Of a DNA stretch of 64,000 nt, positions 35,943 to 43,998 are shown piece by piece. Positions within the stretch are counted from its first letter, which is position 1. Each line of letters opens with the position of its first letter. The position numbers and the translations under genes were made by a program. The notes below the pieces were generated by a model. It searched no databases and was not told the origin of the DNA. It saw nothing but the letters and a program-made list of their open reading frames with translations. The stretch comes from Candidatus Sulfotelmatobacter sp. (GTDB lineage Bacteria; Acidobacteriota; Terriglobia; Terriglobales; Acidobacteriaceae): NCBI GenBank assembly GCA_017883385.1, contig JADGNQ010000005.1, positions 60,998 to 124,997 on the forward strand, written 5' to 3'.

Positions 35943-37388
35943 TTGTCCGACGAAAAGTCCTTTCACATGACACCCGACGAATTCCGCCGCCACGGCCACG
36001 CCGTGGTCGACTGGATCGCCGACTACCAATCCCGCATCGAGTCATTTCCGGTGCTCTCGCAAGTGAAGCCGGGAGAGATTCGCGCTTCGCTTCCTGCGAA
36101 ACCTCCGGCGCAGGGCGAGCCGTTTGACGCGCTGCTAAGAGACGTCGAGCGCCTGATTCTGCCCGGCGTCACCCACTGGCAGTCGCCGAACTATTTCGCG
36201 TACTTTCCGTGCAATACCTCGGGGCCCGGGATTCTAGGTGATCTTCTTTCTTCCGGTCTAGGCGTGCAGGGCATGCTGTGGTCGACGAGTCCGGCGTGCA
36301 CGGAGCTCGAAACGCACGTGATGGATTGGCTGGTGGGAATGCTTGGTCTTCCCGAGAAATTCCGTTCGACGAGCACAGGCGGAGGCGTGATTCAGGACAC
36401 CGCATCGACCGCAGTGCTGTGCGCTCTGCTCGCGGGGCGGGAGCGTGCGACGAACTATACGACCAACAAGAAGGGATGCAACGGGAAGCTGGTGGCCTAC
36501 GCCTCAACCCAGACTCATTCTTCGCTGGAAAAAGCGGTGATGATCGCGGGCATGGGAGTAGAGAACCTGCGTCTGATCGAAGTTGACGAGAATTTTGCCA
36601 TGCGTCCGGAGGCGCTGGCGCGGCAGGTTGAGCTCGACAAGCGAGCCGGGCTGACTCCGTGTTTTGTGTGCGCGACCGTCGGGACGACTTCCTCGAACGC
36701 GATAGATCCAGTCGCGGCGATTGGCGAGATCTGCCGCCAGGACAACCTGTGGCTGCATGTGGACGCCGCCATGTCAGGCACGGCGATGCTGTGTCCGGAG
36801 TTTCGTCATCTGCAAAACGGAGTCGAACTCGCCGACAGTTACAACTTCAACCCGCACAAATGGATGGCGGTCACCTTCGATTGCAGCTGCTTCTGGGTCG
36901 CGAACCGCAAAGCGCTCATCCAAACCCTAAGCATCCTGCCGGAATACTTGCGCAATCAGGCCACGGAATCCGGTGCCGTGATCGACTACCGCGACTGGCA
37001 CATCCAACTCGGACGGCGCTTCCGGTCGCTGAAGCTCTGGTTCGTGATCCGCCACTACGGCATCGAAGGCCTGCAGCACCACGTTCGCCAGCACGTGAAA
37101 CTGGCCCAGCAGTTCGCCGAATGGGTTCGCATCGACGACCGCTTCGAGCTAGCCGCACCCGCGCCTCTGAATCTGGTCTGCTTCCGCCACAAAGCTGGCG
37201 ACGCCGCGAACCAAACCATCATGGACCGCCTGAACCGCAGCGGCGACTTGTTCCTCACGCATACCAAGCTGAACGGGAAGCTGACGCTGCGGCTGAGCGT
37301 GGGGCAGACCAACACGCAAGCACGCCATGTGGAGAACGCTTGGAGAAGAATCTGCGAGGAAGCGGAGAAAGTGGCTATTGGCGCGTGA
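35943..37388 (+). CDS. PLP-dependent aromatic amino acid decarboxylase family protein
   Basis: A 481-aa group II decarboxylase. The PLP lysine is in NFNPHKWMAVTFDCSCFW (about residue 303), with HVDAAMSGTAMLCPE upstream (Asp binding the pyridine ring) and the TTSSNAIDP segment. The N-terminal MTPDEFRRHGHAVVDWIADY is shared with aromatic L-amino acid and related decarboxylases, and the C-terminal flexible-loop portion is complete. It converts amino acids such as tryptophan, tyrosine or DOPA to amines, but the exact substrate is not predictable. TTG 35943 with GGAG upstream is chosen; ATG at 35967 is a close alternative. Confidence 0.92.
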   Translation: MSDEKSFHMTPDEFRRHGHAVVDWIADYQSRIESFPVLSQVKPGEIRASLPAKPPAQGEPFDALLRDVERLILPGVTHWQSPNYFAYFPCNTSGPGILGDLLSSGLGVQGMLWSTSPACTELETHVMDWLVGMLGLPEKFRSTSTGGGVIQDTASTAVLCALLAGRERATNYTTNKKGCNGKLVAYASTQTHSSLEKAVMIAGMGVENLRLIEVDENFAMRPEALARQVELDKRAGLTPCFVCATVGTTSSNAIDPVAAIGEICRQDNLWLHVDAAMSGTAMLCPEFRHLQNGVELADSYNFNPHKWMAVTFDCSCFWVANRKALIQTLSILPEYLRNQATESGAVIDYRDWHIQLGRRFRSLKLWFVIRHYGIEGLQHHVRQHVKLAQQFAEWVRIDDRFELAAPAPLNLVCFRHKAGDAANQTIMDRLNRSGDLFLTHTKLNGKLTLRLSVGQTNTQARHVENAWRRICEEAEKVAIGA

Positions 37389-37431
37389 ATGATGTATCGG
37401 AGTCTTGCGGGTGCTGGCAGAAGTCTCAGCG

Positions 37432-37857
37432 TCAAGCTTCCCAAGGATTCAGAATCGACGCCTGGGTGTTAGCAAAGTCGCTGACGTTGCGCGAGACAAT
37501 CGTAAGATTGTGGTGAAGAGCCGTCGCGGCCAGCAAACCATCGATGGCCGATAGCGTTCTGCCTTTGCGCTTCGCTTCCGCTGCGAGTAGTCCCCATCGG
37601 TCGGCAACAGCCGCGTCAATGGGAAGAACCCTCCCGGAAAAACGAGCTCGCAGTTCCAATTCCAGCCAGGTTTCCAGGTGCGTTCGCCGTCGGCCCTGCG
37701 GCAGGCCCGCAACACCTTTCCGAATTTCCCCCAGTGTGAGGACGCTCAGATAGAGCAAGCTCTCATCGGCGGCCTCCATCCACTCCAGCACGCTCGGCTC
37801 AGGCTTGCTGCGGACCAACTCAGAGATGCAATTCGTGTCCAGCAGGAATCCGCTCAT
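37432..37857 (-). CDS. PIN-domain toxin (VapC/FitB type)
   Basis: A 141-aa PIN ribonuclease: LLDTNCISEL (Asp about 7), LTLGEIRKG (Glu about 44), SAIDGLLAATAL (Asp about 104) and IVSRNVSDF near the end. Similar in size and layout to the toxin at 27.6 kb. The Phd-type antitoxin gene is nine bases upstream on the same strand. It converges with the decarboxylase gene, separated by 43 bases. Confidence 0.92.
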   Translation of the reverse strand: MSGFLLDTNCISELVRSKPEPSVLEWMEAADESLLYLSVLTLGEIRKGVAGLPQGRRRTHLETWLELELRARFSGRVLPIDAAVADRWGLLAAEAKRKGRTLSAIDGLLAATALHHNLTIVSRNVSDFANTQASILNPWEA

Positions 37858-37866
37858 AGCTGAATC

Positions 37867-38196
37867 CTATGTCAGATCCGTGTCGCGTTCCGGGGTGTGG
37901 TCCCGCTCCAGATCCAGGTCGACGCCTACAAGTGGCGACTGGCGGAAAAACTGCACAAGATTCTTCGGCTGGTGAGACTTGCCCACCAGTCGGTCGTACT
38001 GCTCCTCCGCAACCATCACCACACCTTCCTTGCCCTGCCGTGTGATGCGTTGGGGTCCTTCGGTTCGCGCCCGCCGAAACACCTCGCTGAAGCGAGCTTT
38101 GGCGCTCTGAATCTGCCAGGACTCTCCGGCAGCCTTCAGGCTGTTGGCCGGGGTAGCCGTGACTCCGCGATTTGGTTTTTTCAGGGATTTCCCCAT
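37867..38196 (-). CDS. Phd/YefM-type antitoxin
   Basis: A 109-aa antitoxin. An N-terminal basic extension (KSLKKPNRGVTATPANSLK) precedes the Phd fold SWQIQSAKARFSEVFRRA, ITRQGKEGVVMVAEEQYDRL. The C-terminal toxin-binding segment is acidic (LERDHTPERDTDLT). It shares the opening SWQ-x-Q-x-AKARFSE and the R-x-G-x-E/V core with the antitoxin at 28.1 kb. The adjacent operator region at 38.2 kb also shares ACTAGTC with that module, hinting at common ancestry and possible cross-regulation. Confidence 0.9.
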   Translation of the reverse strand: MGKSLKKPNRGVTATPANSLKAAGESWQIQSAKARFSEVFRRARTEGPQRITRQGKEGVVMVAEEQYDRLVGKSHQPKNLVQFFRQSPLVGVDLDLERDHTPERDTDLT

Positions 38197-38212
38197 TGCG
38201 ACTCCCTTTCAA

Positions 38213-38235
38213 GCTAGACTAGTCTGACTAGACAG
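38213..38235. promoter_or_regulatory. Overlapping palindromes upstream of the second Phd/PIN module
   Basis: AGACTAGTCT (38216-38225) is a perfect palindrome and TAGTC-T-GACTA (38220-38230) overlaps it, giving a repeated CTAGAC pattern 20-35 bases before the antitoxin start. A likely autoregulatory operator. Confidence 0.7.
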
Positions 38236-38380
38236 ATTATTGCCTACCCGCACCCTTGTCAAGCTGCCTCGGTGAAGTCTCTAGGCACACCCACAAGCTC
38301 CAGGCTTGAGCGCGGGTAGAAGAACAACCTCGCATTGTGTTGGATAGGTGTCGGACTAAGGTGTCGCCGGCAGCGAAGAT

Positions 38381-39409
38381 CTAATCCGCGGGCATGGGTG
38401 CGGTTCGCGGTGCCCCCCGGCGTTCTCTTGCCGGATAAGTCTCTTCCACCGGCGTCTCCAGCCACTTGCGCACTTCCGGCAGCGCCTTCCGCATAGCCAC
38501 TTCGCCGGCGTGCATCAACTCGTCAGCGCGCTTGAAATCGTCATAGCCAAATCCTGCCACATCCGGCTCAACGACCAGGTCCGCGGCTTCCTTCCACACA
38601 CTCGACATCGCATCCTGCGCAATCGCGAACGACTGTCCGATCACATCAAATAGATGCCGTGGCGGACCACCATTCGCCCACGTACCTTTCAAATGCACCG
38701 CCAGCACGCGATCCACACCCATTTCCCGCAAGGGCCGCGTGGGCACCGGATGCGACAGCATTCCATCCACCAGGTAGCGTCCTCGAATCTCGACCGGCAG
38801 GAACATCCCGGGATACGAACAACTGGCGCGCACCGGATCGACAATCGAGCCCGAGTGAAACACCACGCCTTCGCCCGAATTGAAGTCGGTCGCGGTCACA
38901 CCCAGAGGAATGCGCAGTTCTTCAAAAGTCTTCACTTTCAAAGTACGGGTGAGGAACGCGGCCATGCGGTCGCTGGAAGCAAATCCATGGCGCGATACCG
39001 TCCAACGCGCAAAAGTCGTGAAGCGCGAGGTGTGCGCAACCTCTTCCATCTCCGGGATCGAGAGCCCGCTGCAGTAGCAGGCGCCAATCAGCGCGCCCAC
39101 GCTGGTTCCGGCAATCGCGCGGACCGGAATGCCCTCTTGTTCGAGAACTTTCAGAACTCCGATGTGTGCAATGCCGCGGGCAAAGCCTCCGCCCAACGCG
39201 ACGCCGATCGAGGGAACCCGGACAGACGTAGTCGGCACGTTCTTGCGGGAGAGTTCCCGCCCTAACGCCTGCACCGAGCGAATAATCTTCCCCAGTTTCA
39301 CTGCCAACCCCACATCCGCAGCGCTCTGAACGACCGGAGCTGCTGCACCCCTATATATCACGTAAGATGCCACAATTGTAGGGAAGGCTGTAGGGCACAA
39401 GGGTGCCAT
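38381..39409 (-). CDS. Patatin-like phospholipase family protein (RssA type)
   Basis: A 342-aa lipid acyl hydrolase. The oxyanion hole GVALGGGFARG (about 70), nucleophile Ser in AIAGTSVGAL (about 102) and the catalytic Asp in YLVDGMLSHP (about 210) are present. It would cleave fatty acids from membrane or storage lipids. The start ATG at 39409 gives a 30-residue N-terminal part with no clear signal; internal starts cannot be excluded. Downstream it is separated from the toxin-antitoxin module by 184 bases with no further gene. Upstream it is divergent from a NUDIX gene. Confidence 0.88.
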   Translation of the reverse strand: MAPLCPTAFPTIVASYVIYRGAAAPVVQSAADVGLAVKLGKIIRSVQALGRELSRKNVPTTSVRVPSIGVALGGGFARGIAHIGVLKVLEQEGIPVRAIAGTSVGALIGACYCSGLSIPEMEEVAHTSRFTTFARWTVSRHGFASSDRMAAFLTRTLKVKTFEELRIPLGVTATDFNSGEGVVFHSGSIVDPVRASCSYPGMFLPVEIRGRYLVDGMLSHPVPTRPLREMGVDRVLAVHLKGTWANGGPPRHLFDVIGQSFAIAQDAMSSVWKEAADLVVEPDVAGFGYDDFKRADELMHAGEVAMRKALPEVRKWLETPVEETYPARERRGAPRTAPMPAD

Positions 39410-39510
39410 GCGGCATTGCGTTGGCGCGACCGCCAGCCTACGCAGTAACCGGTTACCGTGAACCCAGCAGGCCCGTGACGAAACTCCTGTATTCCTGCTA
39501 ACTTGCGAAT

Positions 39511-40080
39511 ATGGTGCGTGAGATTTCAGCCGGTGGCGTAGTCATTCGGAACAAGGACGGCGTCTGGTGGATGGCCGCCATTGAACTGCCCGTAGACAAA
39601 CTAGCGACGGACAAACTAGCGACGGACAAACTAGCGACTGACAAACGATCAACGGACACCCTGCCCAAGAAGCCCGCTGCGGCGGCCGATCCGCCCAAGC
39701 GCGCCCGCTCGCGGGCAAAGCCCGCTCTCTGCCTGCCGAAAGGCCTGGTCGACCCAGGCGAGAAAGCCCTGGAAGCAGCCCTGCGCGAGGTGCGCGAGGA
39801 AACCGGGATCACCGCCATCCCCATCACAAAACTCGCCGACATCAAATATGTATACGTGCGCTCCTGGGGCGATGGCGAACAGGTCTTCAAGATCGTCAGC
39901 TTTTACCTGCTGCGCTACGAATCGGGACGCATCGACAATATCGCCGACGACATGCGCATCGAAGTCGCTCGCGCCAGGTGGGTGCGTCTCGAAGACGCCC
40001 CCAAGTTACTCGCCTACCGCGGAGAAAAACAGATGGCGCGCCTGGCGCTGCAATATGTCGAGGCCCATGCTGAGCTGTGA
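39511..40080 (+). CDS. NUDIX hydrolase with tandem-repeat linker
   Basis: A 189-aa NUDIX protein. The NUDIX box is complete: GLVDPGEKALEAALREVREE followed by TGI (about 88-110), binding Mg and cleaving X-linked nucleoside diphosphates. The N-terminal strand REISAGGVVIRN is normal, but residues 29-50 are an inserted repeat DKLAT-DKLAT-DKLAT-DKRST, then a Lys/Arg/Pro/Ala-rich stretch before the sheet resumes at ALCLPKG. The repeat comes from 15-base units at 39595-39654. The insert would lie in a surface loop before the NUDIX helix. Substrate unknown. Confidence 0.9.
   Translation: MVREISAGGVVIRNKDGVWWMAAIELPVDKLATDKLATDKLATDKRSTDTLPKKPAAAADPPKRARSRAKPALCLPKGLVDPGEKALEAALREVREETGITAIPITKLADIKYVYVRSWGDGEQVFKIVSFYLLRYESGRIDNIADDMRIEVARARWVRLEDAPKLLAYRGEKQMARLALQYVEAHAEL
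39595..39654 (+). repeat. In-frame 15-bp tandem repeat inside the NUDIX gene
   Basis: Three near-identical units GACAAACTAGCGACG (39595-39609, 39610-39624, 39625-39639, the last with one change) and a degenerate fourth (39640-39654) encode DKLAT/DKRST. Unit length is a multiple of three, so copy number can change without frameshift. Confidence 0.9.
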
Positions 40081-40140
40081 CTGGGGCGCTAGATAAATTG
40101 TCCTCAATGCGATTACCATTGCCAGTTTGCAAGAAGTCGA

Positions 40141-40192
40141 ACTTCTCTGCGTCCTCCGTGTCCTCTGTGGTTAAGACTCTTGTGGTTAAGAC
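40141..40192. repeat. AACCACAGAGGACACGGAGG repeat upstream of fadN
   Basis: The reverse complement reads TTAACCACAGAGGACACGGA then GGACGCAGAG; a second short copy TTAACCACAAGAGTCTTAAC follows. It is a half-element of the seven-locus family, placed between the NUDIX and fadN genes. Confidence 0.7.
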
Positions 40193-40213
40193 TCTTCATA
40201 TCGAGGCCTAGTC

Positions 40214-42649
40214 ATGAAGCGCATCAATAAAGTCGCAATTCTCGGCGCCGGAACCATGGGCGCCCGCATCGCCGCGCATTTTGCCAATGCCGGCGTTCCC
40301 AGCTACCTGTTCGATATCGTTCCTCCCGACGCCGACGCACCAGCGCGAAACAAGATCGCCGCCGCCGGCCTCGACGCCGCCAAGAAATCCAAGCCCGCCG
40401 CGTTCATGGAACCCTCCCTTGCCCGCTTCGTCACCGTCGGCAACTTCGATGACGACCTCAAGAAGCTCGCCGACGTCGACTGGATCATCGAAGCCGTAGT
40501 CGAGAACCTCGAAATCAAGCGCACTCTGTTGCGCAAGGTCGAAGCCATCCGCAAGCCCGGAACCATCGTCACCACCAACACCAGCGGCCTGCCCGTCGGC
40601 AAAATTGCCGAAGGATTCTCCGACGACTTCCGCTGGGCCTGGTTTGGCACGCACTTCTTCAATCCACCGCGCTACATGCGCCTGCTCGAAATCATCCCCA
40701 CGCCCGAAGCCGACCGCGCCGCAATTGACGCCATCGCGCACTTCTGCGACGTGCGCCTGGGCAAGGGCGTCGTGATCGCCAAAGACACGCCCAACTTCAT
40801 CGGAAACCGTATCGGTACATTCTCCGTTCTGAACGTCATTCGCCTGATGCAGGAAATGGACCTGACCATCGAAGACGTCGACGCGCTCACCGGACAAGCC
40901 GTCGGCTGGCCCAAGTCGGCCACCTTCCGCACCATCGACCTGGTCGGTCTCGACATTCTCGGCCACGTCGTCGGCAACATGACGACCAACGTCCACGACG
41001 AACGCAGCGACCTGCGCCTGCCAGAATTCTTCGGCCAGATGTTGCAGAAAAAATGGCTGGGCGACAAGACCAAAGGCGGCTTCTACAAGAAGGCGAAAGC
41101 AACTGAGGGTAAAGAAGACGAACGCCTCGCGCTCGACTGGAAAACCCTCGAATACCATCCTCGTCAGAAACCGAAATTCCCCGCCCTCGACATGGCGAAG
41201 ACCATCGAAGACACCGGCGTGCGCCTGCGCACGCTGCTGGGCCTCGACGGCGCCCCCCCGCAGAAGAACGATAAAGCCGGAGCCTTCCTCTGGTCCGCTC
41301 TCTCCGATCTCTGGACGTATTCCGCCAACCGCGTCCCTGAAATCTCCGACTCTGTCGTCGCAATCGATCGCGCCATGCGCCTCGGCTTCAACTGGGAACT
41401 TGGCCCCTTCGAGCTGTGGGACGCCGCCGGCGTCGAAGCCACCGTCGCGCGCATGAAGAAAGAAGGCAAGCCGGTAGCGGCCAATGTCGAGAGGCTGCTC
41501 GCCTCCGGACAAAAGTCCTGGTACCTCGACGACCCAAAATCATCCTCAGGACGCAAGTACTGGGAAGCAGGAACCGAAAGCTGGGAATCGGTTCAAGTCG
41601 CGCCGGGCGTGTGGTCGGTCACGGTCGCGAAGAAATCGAATGGCGTGGTGAAGAAGAACTCCGGCGCCTCTCTCGTCGATCTCGGCGACGGCGTAGCCTG
41701 CCTCGAGTTTCACTCGAAGATGAACTCGCTGGGCTCCGACATCATCACCTTGATTACGCAATCCCTGAAGCCCGGTGGCCCGGGCGACGCCTTCGAAGCC
41801 TTCGTTATCACCAATGACGCCACGAATTTCTCCGTCGGCGCCAATCTCATGCTGCTCCTAATGAGTGTGCAGGAAGAAGAGTGGGACGACGTTGACCTCG
41901 CCATCCGCCAGTTTCAGGGCATGACGCAAGCCATCAAGTTCTCGCCCAAACCAGTCGTCTCCGCCCCGTTCGGCCTGTGCCTGGGCGGAGGCACAGAAAT
42001 CTCGCTGCACGCCGCCGCGCGCCAACCGCACGCCGAACTCTACACCGGCCTGGTCGAAGTCGGCGTCGGCCTGTTGCCCGGCGGCGGAGGCTGTAAAGAA
42101 ATGCTCCTCCGCGCCGTCGACACCGCGGCTTCCTCGCGCGGCAAAGTTTCGGGCGAAGCCCTTGCCGGCTCCGTCGAAATGATGGAAGCCATGAAGAAAG
42201 CTTTCGAAGCCATCGCCACTGCCAAGGTCGCCACCTCGGCGCACGAAGCCCGCGCCCTCGGATTCCTCTCCGACTCCGACCGCATCACCATGAACCGCGA
42301 GCGCGTCCTCTCCGACGCGAAAGCCCGCGCCCTGGAACTTGTGCGAGCCGGATACGAGCCGCCAGTCCCGCGCACGGATATTCCTGCGCCCGGAGAAAAT
42401 CTTCTGGCCGCCCTCAAGATGGGAGTCCACCTCATGCGCCAGGGCGACTTCATCACCGACTACGAAGTAAAGCTGGGCGGAAAGATCGCCGAAGTCCTCT
42501 GCGGCGGCAACGTCACTCCGGGCACGCCCGTGAGCGAACAATACATCCTCGACCTGGAGCGCGAAGGCTTCAAGTCCCTCTGCGGCGAAAAGAAAACACA
42601 GGAAAGAATTCAGTTCACCCTGAAGACGGGGAAGACGCTGAGGAACTGA
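40214..42649 (+). CDS. fadN: Bifunctional 3-hydroxyacyl-CoA dehydrogenase / enoyl-CoA hydratase (FadN type)
   Basis: An 811-aa fatty acid beta-oxidation enzyme with dehydrogenase first and hydratase second, the FadN order (opposite to FadB/FadJ). The NAD site is VAILGAGTMGARIAAHFANAG near the N-terminus in two overlapping pieces; the HCDH signature NFIGNRIG (about 198) and a second dehydrogenase helical domain follow. The crotonase part carries the oxyanion loop LGLCLGGGTEISL and catalytic Glu region LVEVGVGLLPGGGG. Genes for thiolase (44695) and acyl-CoA dehydrogenase (48585) further on complete the pathway. It is followed with no gap by a small membrane-anchored protein gene. Confidence 0.94.
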   Translation: MKRINKVAILGAGTMGARIAAHFANAGVPSYLFDIVPPDADAPARNKIAAAGLDAAKKSKPAAFMEPSLARFVTVGNFDDDLKKLADVDWIIEAVVENLEIKRTLLRKVEAIRKPGTIVTTNTSGLPVGKIAEGFSDDFRWAWFGTHFFNPPRYMRLLEIIPTPEADRAAIDAIAHFCDVRLGKGVVIAKDTPNFIGNRIGTFSVLNVIRLMQEMDLTIEDVDALTGQAVGWPKSATFRTIDLVGLDILGHVVGNMTTNVHDERSDLRLPEFFGQMLQKKWLGDKTKGGFYKKAKATEGKEDERLALDWKTLEYHPRQKPKFPALDMAKTIEDTGVRLRTLLGLDGAPPQKNDKAGAFLWSALSDLWTYSANRVPEISDSVVAIDRAMRLGFNWELGPFELWDAAGVEATVARMKKEGKPVAANVERLLASGQKSWYLDDPKSSSGRKYWEAGTESWESVQVAPGVWSVTVAKKSNGVVKKNSGASLVDLGDGVACLEFHSKMNSLGSDIITLITQSLKPGGPGDAFEAFVITNDATNFSVGANLMLLLMSVQEEEWDDVDLAIRQFQGMTQAIKFSPKPVVSAPFGLCLGGGTEISLHAAARQPHAELYTGLVEVGVGLLPGGGGCKEMLLRAVDTAASSRGKVSGEALAGSVEMMEAMKKAFEAIATAKVATSAHEARALGFLSDSDRITMNRERVLSDAKARALELVRAGYEPPVPRTDIPAPGENLLAALKMGVHLMRQGDFITDYEVKLGGKIAEVLCGGNVTPGTPVSEQYILDLEREGFKSLCGEKKTQERIQFTLKTGKTLRN

Positions 42650-43228
42650 ATGAGAACCAAGATTTTGAGCGGGATGGCGGTGGTCATGGCTGGGCTGTTG
42701 CTCTATCAAGTACTCTCGGGCCACGACGACGCTCCCCGTTGGGAAAACTTCTCTTCGGCAGAAGGCCGATTTGAAATTCTGATGCCGGGAAAACCGGTGA
42801 CGGGGAGAGTAATGGAGCTTCAACTACCGAAGTTCACTGCGCAACTGCATCCCTTTTCAGCCCTGAGGCCCCCTTCCTTTGGACTACTGTGCGGCTACGC
42901 CGATTTCCCGTTTAGACCCACGAACACCGAAGAGGTTTTCGACCGGAGCAGGGATGGGTCGATCAGGGCCGTACAGGGGAAACTCATCTCGGAGGAAAGG
43001 CTAACTTCGGCCGGATATCCGGGGCGCCGATTCAGATCGGCCGCCCAAGGAAATTCCTTTATCGACGAGGAAATGTTTCTGGTGGGCCAGCGATTCTATC
43101 TGATTACAGTCTATTCAAAGAGCGAGAATCCTGATAAGGACATCAACAAGGTCTTTGATTCCTTTTGGTTCAAGCCCGACGGACCATACGCGGAAATCTT
43201 CTTGTATCAGGCAAACTCAGCCCGTTGA
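42650..43228 (+). CDS. Membrane-anchored or exported protein of unknown function
   Basis: A 192-aa protein starting immediately after the fadN stop codon (TGA-ATG), which implies co-expression. One N-terminal helix (SGMAVVMAGLLLYQVL) anchors or exports it. The rest contains the pattern WENFSSAEGRFEILMPGKPV, seen in several small exported bacterial proteins of unknown role, then an alpha/beta region ending VFDSFWF. I do not recognise a named function. Its coupling to fadN may be positional only. Confidence 0.78.
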   Translation: MRTKILSGMAVVMAGLLLYQVLSGHDDAPRWENFSSAEGRFEILMPGKPVTGRVMELQLPKFTAQLHPFSALRPPSFGLLCGYADFPFRPTNTEEVFDRSRDGSIRAVQGKLISEERLTSAGYPGRRFRSAAQGNSFIDEEMFLVGQRFYLITVYSKSENPDKDINKVFDSFWFKPDGPYAEIFLYQANSAR

Positions 43229-43364
43229 CGAACTGCGCGGGTCCTGGGCTGCGTGGACACGCGCTCCGACATTTCTTCCTGCGCCGGGTGCCCCATGTCT
43301 CGCGTCCTTTGCGAGACGTGGGGCCTTTCCTCCCCCCAAACTCAGCGGATTGCGGCAACAACGA

Positions 43365-43641
43365 TCAGCCCGCGGCAACGTGCGCAAATCTCCGCACCGA
43401 TGGCTGCCGTTCTTGCCGCGCCCACCAGAGGTCGTACTGCGACTGCATGTTCATCCACAGTTCCGGCGTCGTACCTAGAGCGGCCGCCAGCCGGATCGCC
43501 ATAGCCGCGGATTCCGGCCTTGGCGTTCAACCCGCGAGACAGGGTCACACGCGGGACCCGCCGATGAGCTGCCGCCGCCGATACGGCCAGATCTCCGAGA
43601 TATTCTCGGAGAACCAGTCCGGGATGTGGTGGATTGCGCAT
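43365..43641 (-). pseudogene. Frameshifted HigA-type antitoxin gene
   Basis: The first part, from ATG 43641, reads MRNPPHPGLVLREYLGDLAV and continues to VTLSRGLNAKAGI, the N-terminal two-thirds of a HigA (XRE-family) antitoxin. The expected end, AAMAIRLAAALGTTPELWMN and MQSQYDLWWARQ, is present but in a different frame starting at about 43506, and it ends at 43365. One base has been lost or gained around 43505-43515. The continued original frame encodes unrelated sequence to about 43342. No HigB toxin gene is visible on either side. A short inverted repeat TGTAT/ATACA lies upstream near 43661-43680. Confidence 0.85.
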
Positions 43642-43998
43642 GGATGGCCCTCCATCTGTCTGTATAGTGTGACGATACATACTACGAGCCTTTCCCAAAA
43701 CGGGAGTCCCACCCACTTTCTCTCCCCTTACTTCTTGACTTCGCTTCCGCTTCCAGCTACTTCTGTTCCATAGTCCCTTTGCTCCTTGCCATCCGAATCG
43801 CCCCTAACTCCTACGGGCTCAATATTTTGCCCCTAAGTTGTTGCAGCCCATAGATTTTTCCCGCGTTTTCCCCTAAAGCAATGATTCCAATAGACCGGGG
43901 GGAGGGGGGTGTGGGAGTTACCAAATCGTAAACCCATCCCAAAATGGAACCCGCCCCGTTGACCGCTCCCCACATTTCTGCTGCGCTACAATCCCCTC
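43642..43998. other. Gene-free region with a G-rich tract
   Basis: This 357-base stretch encodes no protein I can support. It is locally AT-richer, with repeated CCCCTAA motifs (about 43800-43880: CGCCCCTAACTCC, TTGCCCCTAAG, TTCCCCTAAAG) and then the purine run CCGGGGGGAGGGGGGTGTGGG (about 43898-43918), which could form a G-quadruplex. It lies between the higA remnant and the DUF3455 gene. Confidence 0.6.

Noticed and set aside
38259..38465. Minus-strand frame ending HNARLFFYPRSSLELVGVPR, considered as a gene remnant
   Set aside because: The apparent similarity to a protein end is too weak and most of it overlaps the patatin gene out of frame.
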